A stretch of 44,842 nucleotides of DNA, taken from contig CAIRFN010000012.1 in assembly GCA_903877885.1 (NCBI GenBank), forward strand, positions 1 through 44,842. Reading direction: 5' to 3'. This document shows, piece by piece, positions 33,366-41,662 of the stretch (positions are counted from its first letter, which is position 1; each line of letters starts with the position of its first letter). Below the pieces are notes generated by a model. It did not search any database. It was not told the DNA's origin and saw only the letters and a program-made list of their open reading frames with translations. The translations under genes and the position numbers were made by a program. This stretch comes from an uncultured Candidatus Berkelbacteria bacterium (GTDB lineage: Bacteria; Patescibacteriota; UBA1384; UBA12157).

Positions 33366-34640
33366 TTAGTAATTATCGTATGAACGCATCGAAAGTTGAG
33401 CTTGGATTTGACGAATAGTTTCAATGATGACCGAAACCATAATCAAAATTCCGGTACCACCGATTGCCAAGGTTGAAACTTTAGTCATAGCCTGGACGAT
33501 GAATGGTAAAACTGCTACTAGTCCCAAGAAAATGGCGCCGGTTAAAGTAATTCGCGTGATAATTTTTGATAAGTAATTGGCGGTTTCACGCCCCGGACGA
33601 ATACCAGGCACAAAACCACCTTGTTTTTGTAAGTTTTCCGCCATCTGATCGGGCTTGAAAATCACACTGGTGTAAAAATAAGTAAATAAGATTACAAGCA
33701 CAAAATAGGCGGCGCCATAAAACCAGTTGTTAGCAAAAAGATTAGCCACAGTTCGAGCGCCATTAGCTAGCCATGGCGATTTGGCGGTTTCCAGGAATTT
33801 AGCAATCACACCCGGAAAAATCATTAAACTCATGGCAAAAATAATCGGAATGACCCCAGCAGAATTAACCCGAATCGGCAAATGTGTATCCACGCCGCCG
33901 TAGGATTTTAAACCGCGCATGCGTCTGGCATAGGAAACAGGGACCTGGCGTGTACCTTCATTGGCAATAATAATCAGAGCCACAGTGGCGACAGCGATAA
34001 TGGCAAAGAAAACCAAACTAATGATTCGGCTGACATCTACCACCGCAAGAGTATTGCGAATTTGCGACGGAATGCCGGCAATAATACCAAGGGCGATAAT
34101 CAAAGAAACACCATTGCCAATGCCGTTTTCAGAGATAAGTTCGCCGATCCACATTAGAAGAATAGTACCAGCGGTAATAGAAATTAAAATTGTCGCCCAT
34201 TGGAGTGGTTCAAGCGTGCCTAAAACCTGTTGGCTTTGCAAAACCCGAATCATGGCAAAAGCTTGAACTAAAGCCAGCGGTACGGTCACCAATCGAGTCC
34301 AGTGATTGATTTTTGCGCGACCCGATTCGCCTTCTTTATTTAGCTCATCAAGTTGAGGTACAACCATACCTAAAAGTTGAAAAATAATCGAAGCGGTAAT
34401 ATAGGGACCGACGCCCATCATAATAATGGAAAAGTTTTGCATGGCGCCGCCAGAGAACATATTGAGCATGCCAAAAATTTGGTTGCGATCAAAAAAAGCC
34501 CGCATTGCTTCAAGATTAACACCCGGCAACGGAACATGAGCTAAAATTCGAGTTACAACTAAAAGCGCTAGACAATAAAGTATTTTATTGCGCAAATCCG
34601 GCATAGTAAAAATTTGTTTCAGAGTATTTAAAAATCGCAT
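33366..34640 (-). CDS. secY: preprotein translocase subunit SecY
   Basis: 424 residues with about ten membrane helices. LPGVNLEAMRAFF, the FNIFSGGA-like MLNMFSGGAMQNFSII, RMRGLKSYGGVDTHLPIRVNSAGVIP and the C-terminal GGTGILIMVSVIIETIRQIQAQL are typical. Forms the Sec channel. It has its own promoter, so it is not preceded by the usual rplO. Confidence 0.98.
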   Translation of the reverse strand: MRFLNTLKQIFTMPDLRNKILYCLALLVVTRILAHVPLPGVNLEAMRAFFDRNQIFGMLNMFSGGAMQNFSIIMMGVGPYITASIIFQLLGMVVPQLDELNKEGESGRAKINHWTRLVTVPLALVQAFAMIRVLQSQQVLGTLEPLQWATILISITAGTILLMWIGELISENGIGNGVSLIIALGIIAGIPSQIRNTLAVVDVSRIISLVFFAIIAVATVALIIIANEGTRQVPVSYARRMRGLKSYGGVDTHLPIRVNSAGVIPIIFAMSLMIFPGVIAKFLETAKSPWLANGARTVANLFANNWFYGAAYFVLVILFTYFYTSVIFKPDQMAENLQKQGGFVPGIRPGRETANYLSKIITRITLTGAIFLGLVAVLPFIVQAMTKVSTLAIGGTGILIMVSVIIETIRQIQAQLSMRSYDNY

Positions 34641-34665
34641 CTGGCCCTTTCATTAACTTGTATTA

Positions 34666-34693
34666 ATTGTATCATTTTTAGAATCAGAGTCAA
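34666..34693 (-). promoter_or_regulatory. promoter of secY
   Basis: Minus strand TTGACT, 16-bp spacer, TACAAT, about 25 bp before the secY start. Confidence 0.65.
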
Positions 34694-34709
34694 TGGAAGT
34701 ATGTGAATA

Positions 34710-34738
34710 TTGACTTTTGATAAGTTTGGTGATAATAT
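34710..34738 (+). promoter_or_regulatory. promoter of the 111-residue gene
   Basis: TTGACT, 17-bp spacer, TAATAT, 40 bp before the start. Divergent from the secY promoter. Confidence 0.75.
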
Positions 34739-34778
34739 AATTTCAATCTTGCACATTTCAAGATAAGGAGTACTAACT

Positions 34779-35114
34779 ATGACGGAGCCGAAGTATGATT
34801 TTAAACAAACGGCAGTAGTCAACTATGTCGACCTTGATGGCATGAATCACAGATTTGTTATCACAACTATACCAGAATCGCAAATCGGTTCAATTATGGC
34901 CAAGAAAAACGCTATAAATGCTGTTGTTAATCTAGTTAGACACGGCAATCAAAAACAAGAATTACTCCCTGATCAAAGTTTAGCTGATGAAATGCTGCAT
35001 TATTTGGCCACTGACCGTTTTCAAGTCGATCTTGGCGATGAAATACCAACTCAAAAAAACGAACATTATCACCATAATCAAAAGCTTGATAAAGATACTT
35101 TAGAGCTTTTTTAA
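34779..35114 (+). CDS. hypothetical protein
   Basis: 111 residues, soluble, no recognised motif. Mixed alpha/beta with a charged, His-rich tail (NEHYHHNQKLDKD). The RBS is AAGGAG. A single-gene unit with a clear promoter and a T-rich hairpin after the stop. Confidence 0.75.
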   Translation: MTEPKYDFKQTAVVNYVDLDGMNHRFVITTIPESQIGSIMAKKNAINAVVNLVRHGNQKQELLPDQSLADEMLHYLATDRFQVDLGDEIPTQKNEHYHHNQKLDKDTLELF

Positions 35115-35116
35115 CT

Positions 35117-35140
35117 TCCCGCTATCCAACGGGATTTTTT
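35117..35140 (+). terminator. terminator of the 111-residue gene
   Basis: TCCCG, 8-base loop, CGGGA, TTTTTT. Short stem, overlapping the 3' end of the convergent DUF167 gene. Confidence 0.6.
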
Positions 35141-35355
35141 AATACCTCAAAAACTTTTTGCTTAGAACTTAGTCCTGAAACAATTTGAATATTGGATTTG
35201 GCAGTGTCAAAATACTCGGCTAGAAGTTCAATAATCGCTAAATTGGCCCGACTATTAATCGGTAGTTCTTTAGTTTTAACCTCAAAATGCGTGTCGTCAA
35301 TTTTTATAACTTCATCGATTCGGGCATTGGCTTTGGCTTTAACAAATATTTTCAT
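35122..35355 (-). CDS. DUF167 / YggU family protein
   Basis: 77 residues. IFVKAKANARIDEVIKID, the central LPINSRANLAIIELLAEYF and SGLSSKQKVFEV match DUF167 (YggU), a small conserved protein of unknown function. Starts one base after the nuclease gene stop. Confidence 0.9.
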   Translation of the reverse strand: MKIFVKAKANARIDEVIKIDDTHFEVKTKELPINSRANLAIIELLAEYFDTAKSNIQIVSGLSSKQKVFEVLKNPVG

Positions 35356-35356
35356 C

Positions 35357-36061
35357 TTAAAACGGCTCTGATTCTGATTCTTCCAGGTTCATGGCTAGTT
35401 GTTTGACACTGCCTAAATGAGCCATATTTTCACCCAAATGACGATATTGGCACCACTTACAATTAGCATCTTCTTCTGGCAGTGGACCGTCTAATAAAAC
35501 GTCAACTTCACGAGCAAAATTTAAAAAGCCAGCATCATCGATCGGAATTTCCAACCATTTTGGTGGAAAAGTTAAAGTCGCGGCGCCATCTTTAAAATCG
35601 ACTTGGTCAGGATAAAAAATCAGTAAACCAATTTTAGTAATTTTAATTGGTTCACCTTGAGCCGGATTTTCCAGGGCAAATTTATAGGCGCCAAGTTGCG
35701 TTTTATATTTATCAATTTTACTCTCGTCCGGCTGACTAATTTTTAAATCCACCAAGGTGTAGGTGTCATCAGAATTTTTAACTAAAAGATCGTATTTACC
35801 TTTGATAAAAACTTTGGTTTGGGGAATCACCTTTGATTCAACCCAACCTTCTTGGTTCACAACTTGACCATCAGGCAAATTATCAGCCAAAACTTTTAGA
35901 TTTTTACCAACTAAATTACCTTGTAAACGAGTATTGATCGCACTAAAAACACCAGGCATCGGCATACTGGGTTGATAAATTCCTTCCTTAACTTTTAGGC
36001 AGTAGCAGAGTTTGCATTCTTCATAAAGATAGGCAAAATCACTAGGTGAAAGTTTATACAT
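35357..36061 (-). CDS. PD-(D/E)XK nuclease of the Cas4/RecB type
   Basis: 234 residues. Catalytic pattern Asp91 (KGKYD), Asp105-Leu-Lys107, and Gln122-x3-Tyr126 (the QxxxY motif of RecB-like nucleases). Cys16, 19 and 21 and Cys201 and 204 are placed like the iron-sulfur ligands of Cas4 and AddB. No CRISPR array or cas1/cas2 in the window, so a repair role is more likely than adaptation. RBS is AAAGGAAA. Confidence 0.8.
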   Translation of the reverse strand: MYKLSPSDFAYLYEECKLCYCLKVKEGIYQPSMPMPGVFSAINTRLQGNLVGKNLKVLADNLPDGQVVNQEGWVESKVIPQTKVFIKGKYDLLVKNSDDTYTLVDLKISQPDESKIDKYKTQLGAYKFALENPAQGEPIKITKIGLLIFYPDQVDFKDGAATLTFPPKWLEIPIDDAGFLNFAREVDVLLDGPLPEEDANCKWCQYRHLGENMAHLGSVKQLAMNLEESESEPF

Positions 36062-36142
36062 AATTTTCCTTTAATTAAATTATTTTTTATTTTATATTCT
36101 AATTCTGCGCCAGTAATTCACATCAGTCAAGAAATTCCACCA

Positions 36143-36244
36143 CAGCCCACTTCCGAAGTGGGATATATGGTTAACATATTATTATAATACTTAATAGTTG
36201 ATATCTCAAACCTTGAAAGTCCACTTCGGAAGTGGGCTATGGTT
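36143..36244. repeat. 102-bp REPIN-like element A
   Basis: Two inverted palindromes (CCCACTTCCGAAGTGGG and its partner CACTTCGGAAGTGGG) with outer AGCCCAC ends and inner GGATATATGGTT and AAACCTTGAAAGT, separated by an AT-rich variable core. Same length and layout as element B. Nothing else is seen in 36062-36240. Confidence 0.85.
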
Positions 36245-36271
36245 GACTTTGTTTTAGAAACCATATACTCT
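36243..36271 (+). promoter_or_regulatory. promoter abutting REPIN-like element A
   Basis: TTGACT at 36243-36248 with TATACT 15 bp on, or TACTCT 17 bp on. The first two bases of the -35 belong to the conserved end of the repeat element. Confidence 0.5.
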
Positions 36272-36293
36272 CAATTTAAAAGGGAGGTGTACC

Positions 36294-36560
36294 ATGTTCG
36301 TACTAGCGCTAGTCGGAATCGTTGTGATTCTGATACTTCTGAATCGCATCCTTTCGTTTGACGACTGTCCGTTTTGCAAGAGATTTGCCTTCGACAGTCT
36401 GCCGGAATTAGAACAAATTAGTTCGACAAAAAAACAAACTTTGTTTAAATTGACAAAAAAGTGCCGCTTATGTGGCCACACTGAAACGCAATATCTGGTT
36501 AGAACTTATGATGCACATGGAATGCCAATCGACAACTATACTCAAATCGAACCAGTCTAA
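36294..36560 (+). CDS. membrane-anchored zinc-ribbon protein
   Basis: 88 residues: one N-terminal membrane helix (about 2-19), then CPFC near 25 and CRLCGH near 57, likely a zinc ribbon at the cytoplasmic face. GGGAGG precedes the ATG. Single-gene unit ending at a perfect terminator. No family recognised. Confidence 0.8.
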   Translation: MFVLALVGIVVILILLNRILSFDDCPFCKRFAFDSLPELEQISSTKKQTLFKLTKKCRLCGHTETQYLVRTYDAHGMPIDNYTQIEPV

Positions 36561-36567
36561 AACCAAC

Positions 36568-36593
36568 AATCGGCTATTGCTAGCCGATTTTTT
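36568..36593 (+). terminator. terminator of the zinc-ribbon gene
   Basis: AATCGGCTA, 4-base loop, TAGCCGATT, then TTTT. Perfect 9-bp stem. Confidence 0.9.
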
Positions 36594-36637
36594 AAAACTC
36601 TAAATGACGCTATATTGATTATGATCGTCAGATCTTC

Positions 36638-36802
36638 CTATGCGCGATCGTATTTTTCCACGAATGCTTTGATGGCGTCGATATTTTCCAAAATCAGTTT
36701 GGCTTTTTTAACACCAAATTGAAAAGGAAATTGATCTTCTTCGCTGTTTTTCAACACAATCATTTTGTTACCTTTGAATTCAGATTCAGATACGATAGAC
36801 AT
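36638..36802 (-). CDS. 54-residue conserved small protein
   Basis: Begins MSIVSESEFKGNKMIVLKN, continues SEEDQFPFQFGVKKAKLILE and ends NIDAIKAFVEKYDRA. GGAGG precedes the ATG. The core (FKGN..IVLK, PFQFGVKKAKLILENIDAIKAFVE) resembles small proteins I have met in other CPR genomes. Function unknown. Predicted two strands and a long helix. Confidence 0.8.
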   Translation of the reverse strand: MSIVSESEFKGNKMIVLKNSEEDQFPFQFGVKKAKLILENIDAIKAFVEKYDRA

Positions 36803-36874
36803 TTTTGCCTCCACGATTTATTTTTTATTAATTTCATCATAGCAAAATATTTATTTTTATAACAGAGCGGACTG

Positions 36875-36896
36875 AAAAACCCAGATTGCTCTGGGT
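36875..36896 (-). terminator. terminator of the 158-residue gene
   Basis: On the minus strand ACCCAGA, 4-base loop, TCTGGGT, then TTTTT, 6 bp after the stop. Confidence 0.85.
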
Positions 36897-36902
36897 ATAA
36901 AG

Positions 36903-37379
36903 TTACTTGTTTTCGTCAGTTGGCTCAACATTAGCGAATCTGGAACTATCATCTTCCATGGGTGTTTCAATTTCTGGCGCTGATTCTTGCAATTTTTCTA
37001 GACTAAGATAATTTGAGGCGCCAATTATTCCGGCAATGATGGAAATAATAATCCAGCCTAAAAAAAGATAAACAATCCAATTTGGCTGAAATATTCCAAT
37101 AATTAAAGCAAAAACTCCACAACCGCATAGCCATTTGTAAAAAATACACCAACTACCTTCAGTTTCTTCCCAATCATTGAAAAACCAATAACAAAGATAG
37201 CAAATAAAAGTCAAATAAAAACAGGAAAAAAGAAATGGATTGATTGGCTGGGTTTCCATATTCTGACTAATTAGTCGTAAATTATAGTTAAATGCCGGGG
37301 AGTAGTAAGAAAAAATTCCTACCAAAACCATGGAGATAGCAAAGCAAAGCACTATTGACGCAAAAATACGACGGCCCAT
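36903..37379 (-). CDS. four-helix membrane protein
   Basis: 158 residues with four membrane helices (about 5-25, 48-68, 83-100, 103-125), many aromatic and Cys residues and an acidic soluble tail. RBS GGGGGTG. A possible promoter (TTGCAA, 16 bp, TATACT) lies upstream. No family recognised. Confidence 0.8.
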   Translation of the reverse strand: MGRRIFASIVLCFAISMVLVGIFSYYSPAFNYNLRLISQNMETQPINPFLFSCFYLTFICYLCYWFFNDWEETEGSWCIFYKWLCGCGVFALIIGIFQPNWIVYLFLGWIIISIIAGIIGASNYLSLEKLQESAPEIETPMEDDSSRFANVEPTDENK

Positions 37380-37460
37380 TTTACACCCCCTGTTAATAAA
37401 GATTGCCTTCGAATAAAGTATAGGCTTGTAAATTAAATTTGCAATTTCGTCAAGAGATTG

Positions 37461-37763
37461 CTATTTTTCTGCTTTAAAACCGATTTGTCGTTCGGCTTCG
37501 TCCTTCATTTTAGTCGTCAATTTTATTTCACCAAAATTGCTTTCGTATTGTTTAATTTGATTAGCTAAAATTTCGGAAAAAACTTTGGCATGTTGCGGAC
37601 TCATGGCAATCCGCGATAAAACTCGAGTAGTTTTCATCTGCGGTAAAATCTGCATAAAATCAAAAGTTAAACCAAACGGACCGAAGTTGGTTAAAACTTG
37701 ATCGCAAAACTTGGCATCAATTTTATCTTGGTCAATATTCACATTCATTTGATCTTGATTCAT
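37461..37763 (-). CDS. DUF3467 family protein
   Basis: 100 residues. The core FGPFGLTFDFMQILP...RVLSRIAMSPQHAKVFSEILANQIKQYESNFGEI is the DUF3467 pattern. Function unknown. No coupling with a neighbour. Confidence 0.85.
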   Translation of the reverse strand: MNQDQMNVNIDQDKIDAKFCDQVLTNFGPFGLTFDFMQILPQMKTTRVLSRIAMSPQHAKVFSEILANQIKQYESNFGEIKLTTKMKDEAERQIGFKAEK

Positions 37764-37814
37764 TTTTTATCCTTGATTTTATCTTTAAATTTATCTTACC
37801 ACAAATATTTTGTA

Positions 37815-37844
37815 TTAAAAAAGGACCGGAGTGAACCGATCCTT
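37815..37844 (-). terminator. terminator of the transglutaminase-like gene
   Basis: Minus strand AAGGATCGG, 6-base loop, CCGGTCCTT, then a T-run. One G-T pair in the stem. Confidence 0.8.
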
Positions 37845-37861
37845 GAATTTGGATGTTTGTA

Positions 37862-38878
37862 TTATTGGAGGGCGATGTAGCCCATCAGATCTTTTGCGCT
37901 GGCGCAACCATCATCAGTCAGATATTGTGAGAAAAGATCAACGCAATTTTTTCGAGTGATAATATTGCGCAGATACATTTCCTGTAAAACCGCAAAAGTT
38001 GGATTAAAAGTTTCGCTAGGCGCAAAAGTCGGATCCAGTCCAATAATTTGGCAAGACTTTGGACTAGTGATATTAATCGCTAGAGCCGGTGTGTGCCAAC
38101 TCATTGGATAATATGTCGGAATTAGATAGAGATTGTCATATTGACCAGGATAAATCGATTTGATTTCCTGTGAGACTATCACCATAAAATCAACATAATG
38201 GCGACAAACGACTTCGTGATAACCAGTGATAAGCTTATCAGCCGAGATGCCATCAACCGAAACAAAACCTTCTTTGAATTTTTTAGTATCGCCAAGACAG
38301 AAATGGAAATCACCGGTGATTGGCTCATAGTGTTGCCAGGTTAAACTTGCTCGACTATAAACCAAATGATGATTTACGATTTTCTGGCAAATATTTACAA
38401 ATTCGGTCTGCCGATTATTATGTTTTACATTTACTAAATATTGGTCGACTTCACATTTAATTACATTCCGAAAATGTATTGGGCAAAGTGGCGCGCTAAC
38501 CCAAGTTAGCCCTGGACTTTTAAGCGCCTTCAGCAGATTGCTATCGATCTTAATTTTCTGATCAATATAATCCGAACTGAATTTTGCCAATGTAACAATA
38601 CATGTTTGACCAACCTTAATTTTACTACCATTTACTTGCTTCACGATCGTGAGCTTACTACTCGTAAATTGATTGTTATTTTCAACTCTAACTTTTGTCT
38701 TTATTTGCCGAGCTACAACATTATAATTAAACCAAGAACAATGAATCAAGCAATTATTTATAAGTAGAATAATGATAATAAAACTAATAATCACTGAAAT
38801 AAACAAATGAAATAATCTGACATATGTTTTATTAAATGTCTGACGAAAATCAACTGCTTGCGTGTCTAGTAAATACAT
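37862..38878 (-). CDS. membrane-anchored transglutaminase-like protein
   Basis: 338 residues from the ATG at 38878, which follows GGAGGTGC. One membrane helix near 21-41. The outer domain has Cys225 (VVCRHYVDFM), His262 (SWHTPALAI) and Asp282 (GLDPTF), with the order and spacing of a transglutaminase-fold Cys-His-Asp triad. It could be a cysteine peptidase or a wall-modifying enzyme. Divergent from the secreted-protein gene at 39080. Confidence 0.65.
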   Translation of the reverse strand: MYLLDTQAVDFRQTFNKTYVRLFHLFISVIISFIIIILLINNCLIHCSWFNYNVVARQIKTKVRVENNNQFTSSKLTIVKQVNGSKIKVGQTCIVTLAKFSSDYIDQKIKIDSNLLKALKSPGLTWVSAPLCPIHFRNVIKCEVDQYLVNVKHNNRQTEFVNICQKIVNHHLVYSRASLTWQHYEPITGDFHFCLGDTKKFKEGFVSVDGISADKLITGYHEVVCRHYVDFMVIVSQEIKSIYPGQYDNLYLIPTYYPMSWHTPALAINITSPKSCQIIGLDPTFAPSETFNPTFAVLQEMYLRNIITRKNCVDLFSQYLTDDGCASAKDLMGYIALQ

Positions 38879-38925
38879 AATGCACCTCCAATTTTTCAAG
38901 TTCATTCGCCTAAGGCGAACGATTA

Positions 38926-38954
38926 ACCATACCATATAAATCGACTTTAGTCAA
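38926..38954 (-). promoter_or_regulatory. promoter of the transglutaminase-like gene
   Basis: Minus strand TTGACT, 17-bp spacer, TATGGT. The leader contains a small hairpin TTCGCC-3-GGCGAA (38905-38919). Confidence 0.6.
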
Positions 38955-39079
38955 GAGAAAATTGCGCAATAAATTGGGTTTTCTCTTTTAAATTTGACAA
39001 AATATTGTTATTTGATAAAGATTAAATTATCTCGTTCTTGAACAATCAAAAGATCGCGCAGATCAAAAGGAGGAAGGTC

Positions 39080-40138
39080 ATGAAAACCATCCGTTTAGTT
39101 TTAATAACTCTGGTTTTGTTTCCTCTTTCAGGATTAACAAAGCCGTCTGTCAAACCGCCAATAGTACCATCCGCTTTTGAAGAAGTTAAAACCGTTAAAA
39201 TGATTTCTTCGAGCTCGCCAAGATTTTCCGATGAATATGGCTATTTGCAAACCAAAATTATATTCACCCTTGTTTCTGGGAAAATTGAATTTCAATTTGC
39301 AACCGATTTATATTGCGAAAAAAATCCGTTAGCTTTTCAAGTTAATAATTCGCCAATTGTTCAATTCGTTTTTCTAGATAAAATCAAAAATATGACCAAA
39401 CAACCGGACGGTCTGTGGCAAATAAATCTTAATGACAGTTCAAATTTTTCTGGCTCATGGCGGCTGAATCAGCCTTTGTCGTTTATTCGCGACAATGATA
39501 GCCCGCATGTTTTTCAAATCGGACCAAATAAAAAAAGTTCAGTCATTATGATTAGTGATATTTTATCAATTGATTTTTCGGTAGCAAAAATTGCACCGCA
39601 AAAACCATTTGATTATTTATATCACGGTGGACCAATAACAATTCTTCTTAAAGATAATACGACTTTAAAAACAGATGAAGGCCATATTGTTGATTTCTGT
39701 GATTTGCGGAAAGACCCAAGCATTCCAAAAATCGAAAAACCCAAAAAATATAGGCGAAGACCAATTGAATATATTAGACAATTTAGCAGTCTAGTAAATA
39801 AAAACGATGGCCTTGACTGGAGTTTTAAAACCCTACCAAACTTCACTCATATAAATACAAGCTTCTTTGAATTAGTTCCTTGTTATATGATAGATTCGAT
39901 CGAATTTACGGGAAATTATAGCCATTTATGGAAAAATTCTCGGGAGATTATTCTAAAATACCGTTTCGATGATAAGAAAGTTGTCAAAACAAATCTCTAT
40001 TTGGAAAGTGACAGCATGCAAGACTTTCTAAATTCTAGCCGCAATCCAGCTAACGATCTATTGGTTGGTCAAACTTCCTATGGCCAGTTTGCTGTTAGAC
40101 TCGACAATGTTAAAAAAATTACTTTCGAACTACCCTAA
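39080..40138 (+). CDS. secreted protein of unknown function
   Basis: 352 residues from the ATG at 39080, after AGGAGGAAGG. An open frame upstream to 39038 is not needed. The signal peptide is KTIRLVLITLVLFPLSGLTK with likely cleavage near residue 20. The rest is beta-rich with a short two-fold motif (KMISSSSPRFSDEYGYL..., then MIDSIEFTGNYSHLW...). No family recognised. A TTGACA at 38994 may be its -35. It ends at a strong terminator. Confidence 0.85.
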   Translation: MKTIRLVLITLVLFPLSGLTKPSVKPPIVPSAFEEVKTVKMISSSSPRFSDEYGYLQTKIIFTLVSGKIEFQFATDLYCEKNPLAFQVNNSPIVQFVFLDKIKNMTKQPDGLWQINLNDSSNFSGSWRLNQPLSFIRDNDSPHVFQIGPNKKSSVIMISDILSIDFSVAKIAPQKPFDYLYHGGPITILLKDNTTLKTDEGHIVDFCDLRKDPSIPKIEKPKKYRRRPIEYIRQFSSLVNKNDGLDWSFKTLPNFTHINTSFFELVPCYMIDSIEFTGNYSHLWKNSREIILKYRFDDKKVVKTNLYLESDSMQDFLNSSRNPANDLLVGQTSYGQFAVRLDNVKKITFELP

Positions 40139-40141
40139 CTT

Positions 40142-40164
40142 CCCGCCTCGCCGGCGGGTTTTTT
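40142..40164 (+). terminator. terminator of the secreted-protein gene
   Basis: CCCGCC, 5-base loop, GGCGGG, TTTTTT, starting 4 bp after the stop. Confidence 0.9.
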
Positions 40165-40167
40165 ATA

Positions 40168-40196
40168 TAAAAAAGCCCCGTTTAGTAAAACGAGGC
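40168..40196 (-). terminator. terminator of the radical SAM gene
   Basis: Minus strand AGCCTCGTTT, short loop, AAACGGGGCT, then TTTTTT, with one mismatch in the stem. Confidence 0.8.
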
Positions 40197-40214
40197 TGTG
40201 GATATCTTTGATAG

Positions 40215-41525
40215 TTAGATTTTTGGAATACCTTGATGGTAACGAAAACCACCATAAAGTAATCCTAATTTATACAAAATATTTTTGGCGCGCATTGAGC
40301 GAGCAAAAACATGATCCAGACGAGTAAAATCAACGTAAGCTTTACGCCATAATTGACGCCGAACTTCCGGTGATAAATTATGAATAAGCGTCGGGTGAGC
40401 GCCATCATAATTTTCCCAGTTTTCAAAACCTTGGTCGATTATTCGATTTTCGCGTAAGGCTTTTTTACGCATCGTGCAACCCGGAAGAGCGGCCACCAAA
40501 GAAAATTGGGCAAAATCGAGCCATTCGGTAGCCCAAGCAATCATTTCTTCGGTTTCCTCAATTGTTTCGTCGCCAAAGGCATCGATAATTAATGCGCCAA
40601 TAGTAATAATCCCAACTCGGCGACATTCTTTAATCGCAATCTCGGCAATTGCCCGACTACTTTTATCGGCACTCACTCTTCGAGTTACACTTTCGAGACC
40701 AAAATATAGTAGTCGACAACCGGCTCTAGCCATTTGACCGATCAGTGGTTCGCCAACTTCTAGCCCCAAAGCATCGGCCACAGAAATTTCTGTACCCCAA
40801 TGTTTATTCGTTCGAGTATAAAGAGGCAAAACAGTTTCAATTACATAATCACGATTTCCGGCAAAGGAATCAGCCGTGTCTAAGTAAAATGACCCATGAA
40901 TCTGATTAAGATCTTCTTCTAAGACGGCTGGTTCTTTAAAATAGTAACCGCGACCACCAACTGTACACCACGGACAATTTAAATTGCAGCCTTCAGAGCT
41001 GCGTAAAGTGTTGCCGGCAAAGTACCGACTTGGTTCGATTAAATCCCGCTTTGGCAGAATCAGTTGTGATGATTCAGTTGGCGGCAGTATATAATTGGCT
41101 TTTAAATTTTTTGATTCGGCATCAGCCAATATTTCCGCCATTAAATTTACATTTAGAGTTGTGGTGCAAACAGACGGAAAATTCTCATGAATCTGACTTA
41201 AACCATTTTCTTCACGAGCCCAACCAATAATATCACGACCACCGGCAACAAATGGCACTCCAACTACTTGCGCCGTTCTAGCAATATCGATTGCCCTGTA
41301 ACGCGACGGCGTTAAAAATGTCAGAGCCAGCAAATCAGAACATTGAATTAATCCCAAAGGAATTTCACCTTGAACTGATTCATCCCAAGCGATGATTTCA
41401 CATTTAGGATTTGCGATTTTAATCATCGCGCCAATCTCCGTTAAAGCGCCCGGCGCCATCCATGGTTTATGAATATGAGCAAGCTCGCTTTTTACTACTG
41501 AACTCACGATCGTGATTCGAGTCAT
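40215..41525 (-). CDS. radical SAM protein with a B12-binding-like N-terminus
   Basis: 436 residues from the ATG at 41525. The N-terminal 130 or so form the Rossmann-like fold seen in B12-binding radical SAM proteins, but the DxHxxG cobalamin-ligand motif is not visible. The iron-sulfur cluster motif is CNLNCPWC (Cys-x3-Cys-x2-Cys) in SSEGCNLNCPWCTVGG. FYLDTADSFAGN and YFGLESVTRRV lie in the barrel. Substrate unknown. A single-gene unit with its own promoter, structured leader and terminator. Confidence 0.9.
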   Translation of the reverse strand: MTRITIVSSVVKSELAHIHKPWMAPGALTEIGAMIKIANPKCEIIAWDESVQGEIPLGLIQCSDLLALTFLTPSRYRAIDIARTAQVVGVPFVAGGRDIIGWAREENGLSQIHENFPSVCTTTLNVNLMAEILADAESKNLKANYILPPTESSQLILPKRDLIEPSRYFAGNTLRSSEGCNLNCPWCTVGGRGYYFKEPAVLEEDLNQIHGSFYLDTADSFAGNRDYVIETVLPLYTRTNKHWGTEISVADALGLEVGEPLIGQMARAGCRLLYFGLESVTRRVSADKSSRAIAEIAIKECRRVGIITIGALIIDAFGDETIEETEEMIAWATEWLDFAQFSLVAALPGCTMRKKALRENRIIDQGFENWENYDGAHPTLIHNLSPEVRRQLWRKAYVDFTRLDHVFARSMRAKNILYKLGLLYGGFRYHQGIPKI

Positions 41526-41612
41526 AACCAACCAACCTTTCTCTAGAAATATCTAGAAGACGACCAAACTATGACGTTTGGTAAAGTTTTGAAGTTGCGT
41601 TTCAATGTATTG

Positions 41613-41641
41613 ATTTTACTCCTGATAGAAGTTAATGTCAA
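41613..41641 (-). promoter_or_regulatory. promoter of the radical SAM gene
   Basis: Minus strand TTGACA, 17-bp spacer, TAAAAT. The leader of about 80 bases has two hairpins: ACCAAAC/GTTTGGT near 41557-41576 and TCTAGA/TCTAGA near 41541-41556. Confidence 0.75.
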
Positions 41642-41662
41642 TCAGAATTTGAGTTCAAATAT

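Noticed and set aside
35357-36061. A CRISPR Cas4 protein
   Set aside because: The motifs fit the Cas4/RecB group but there is no other cas gene or array in the window.
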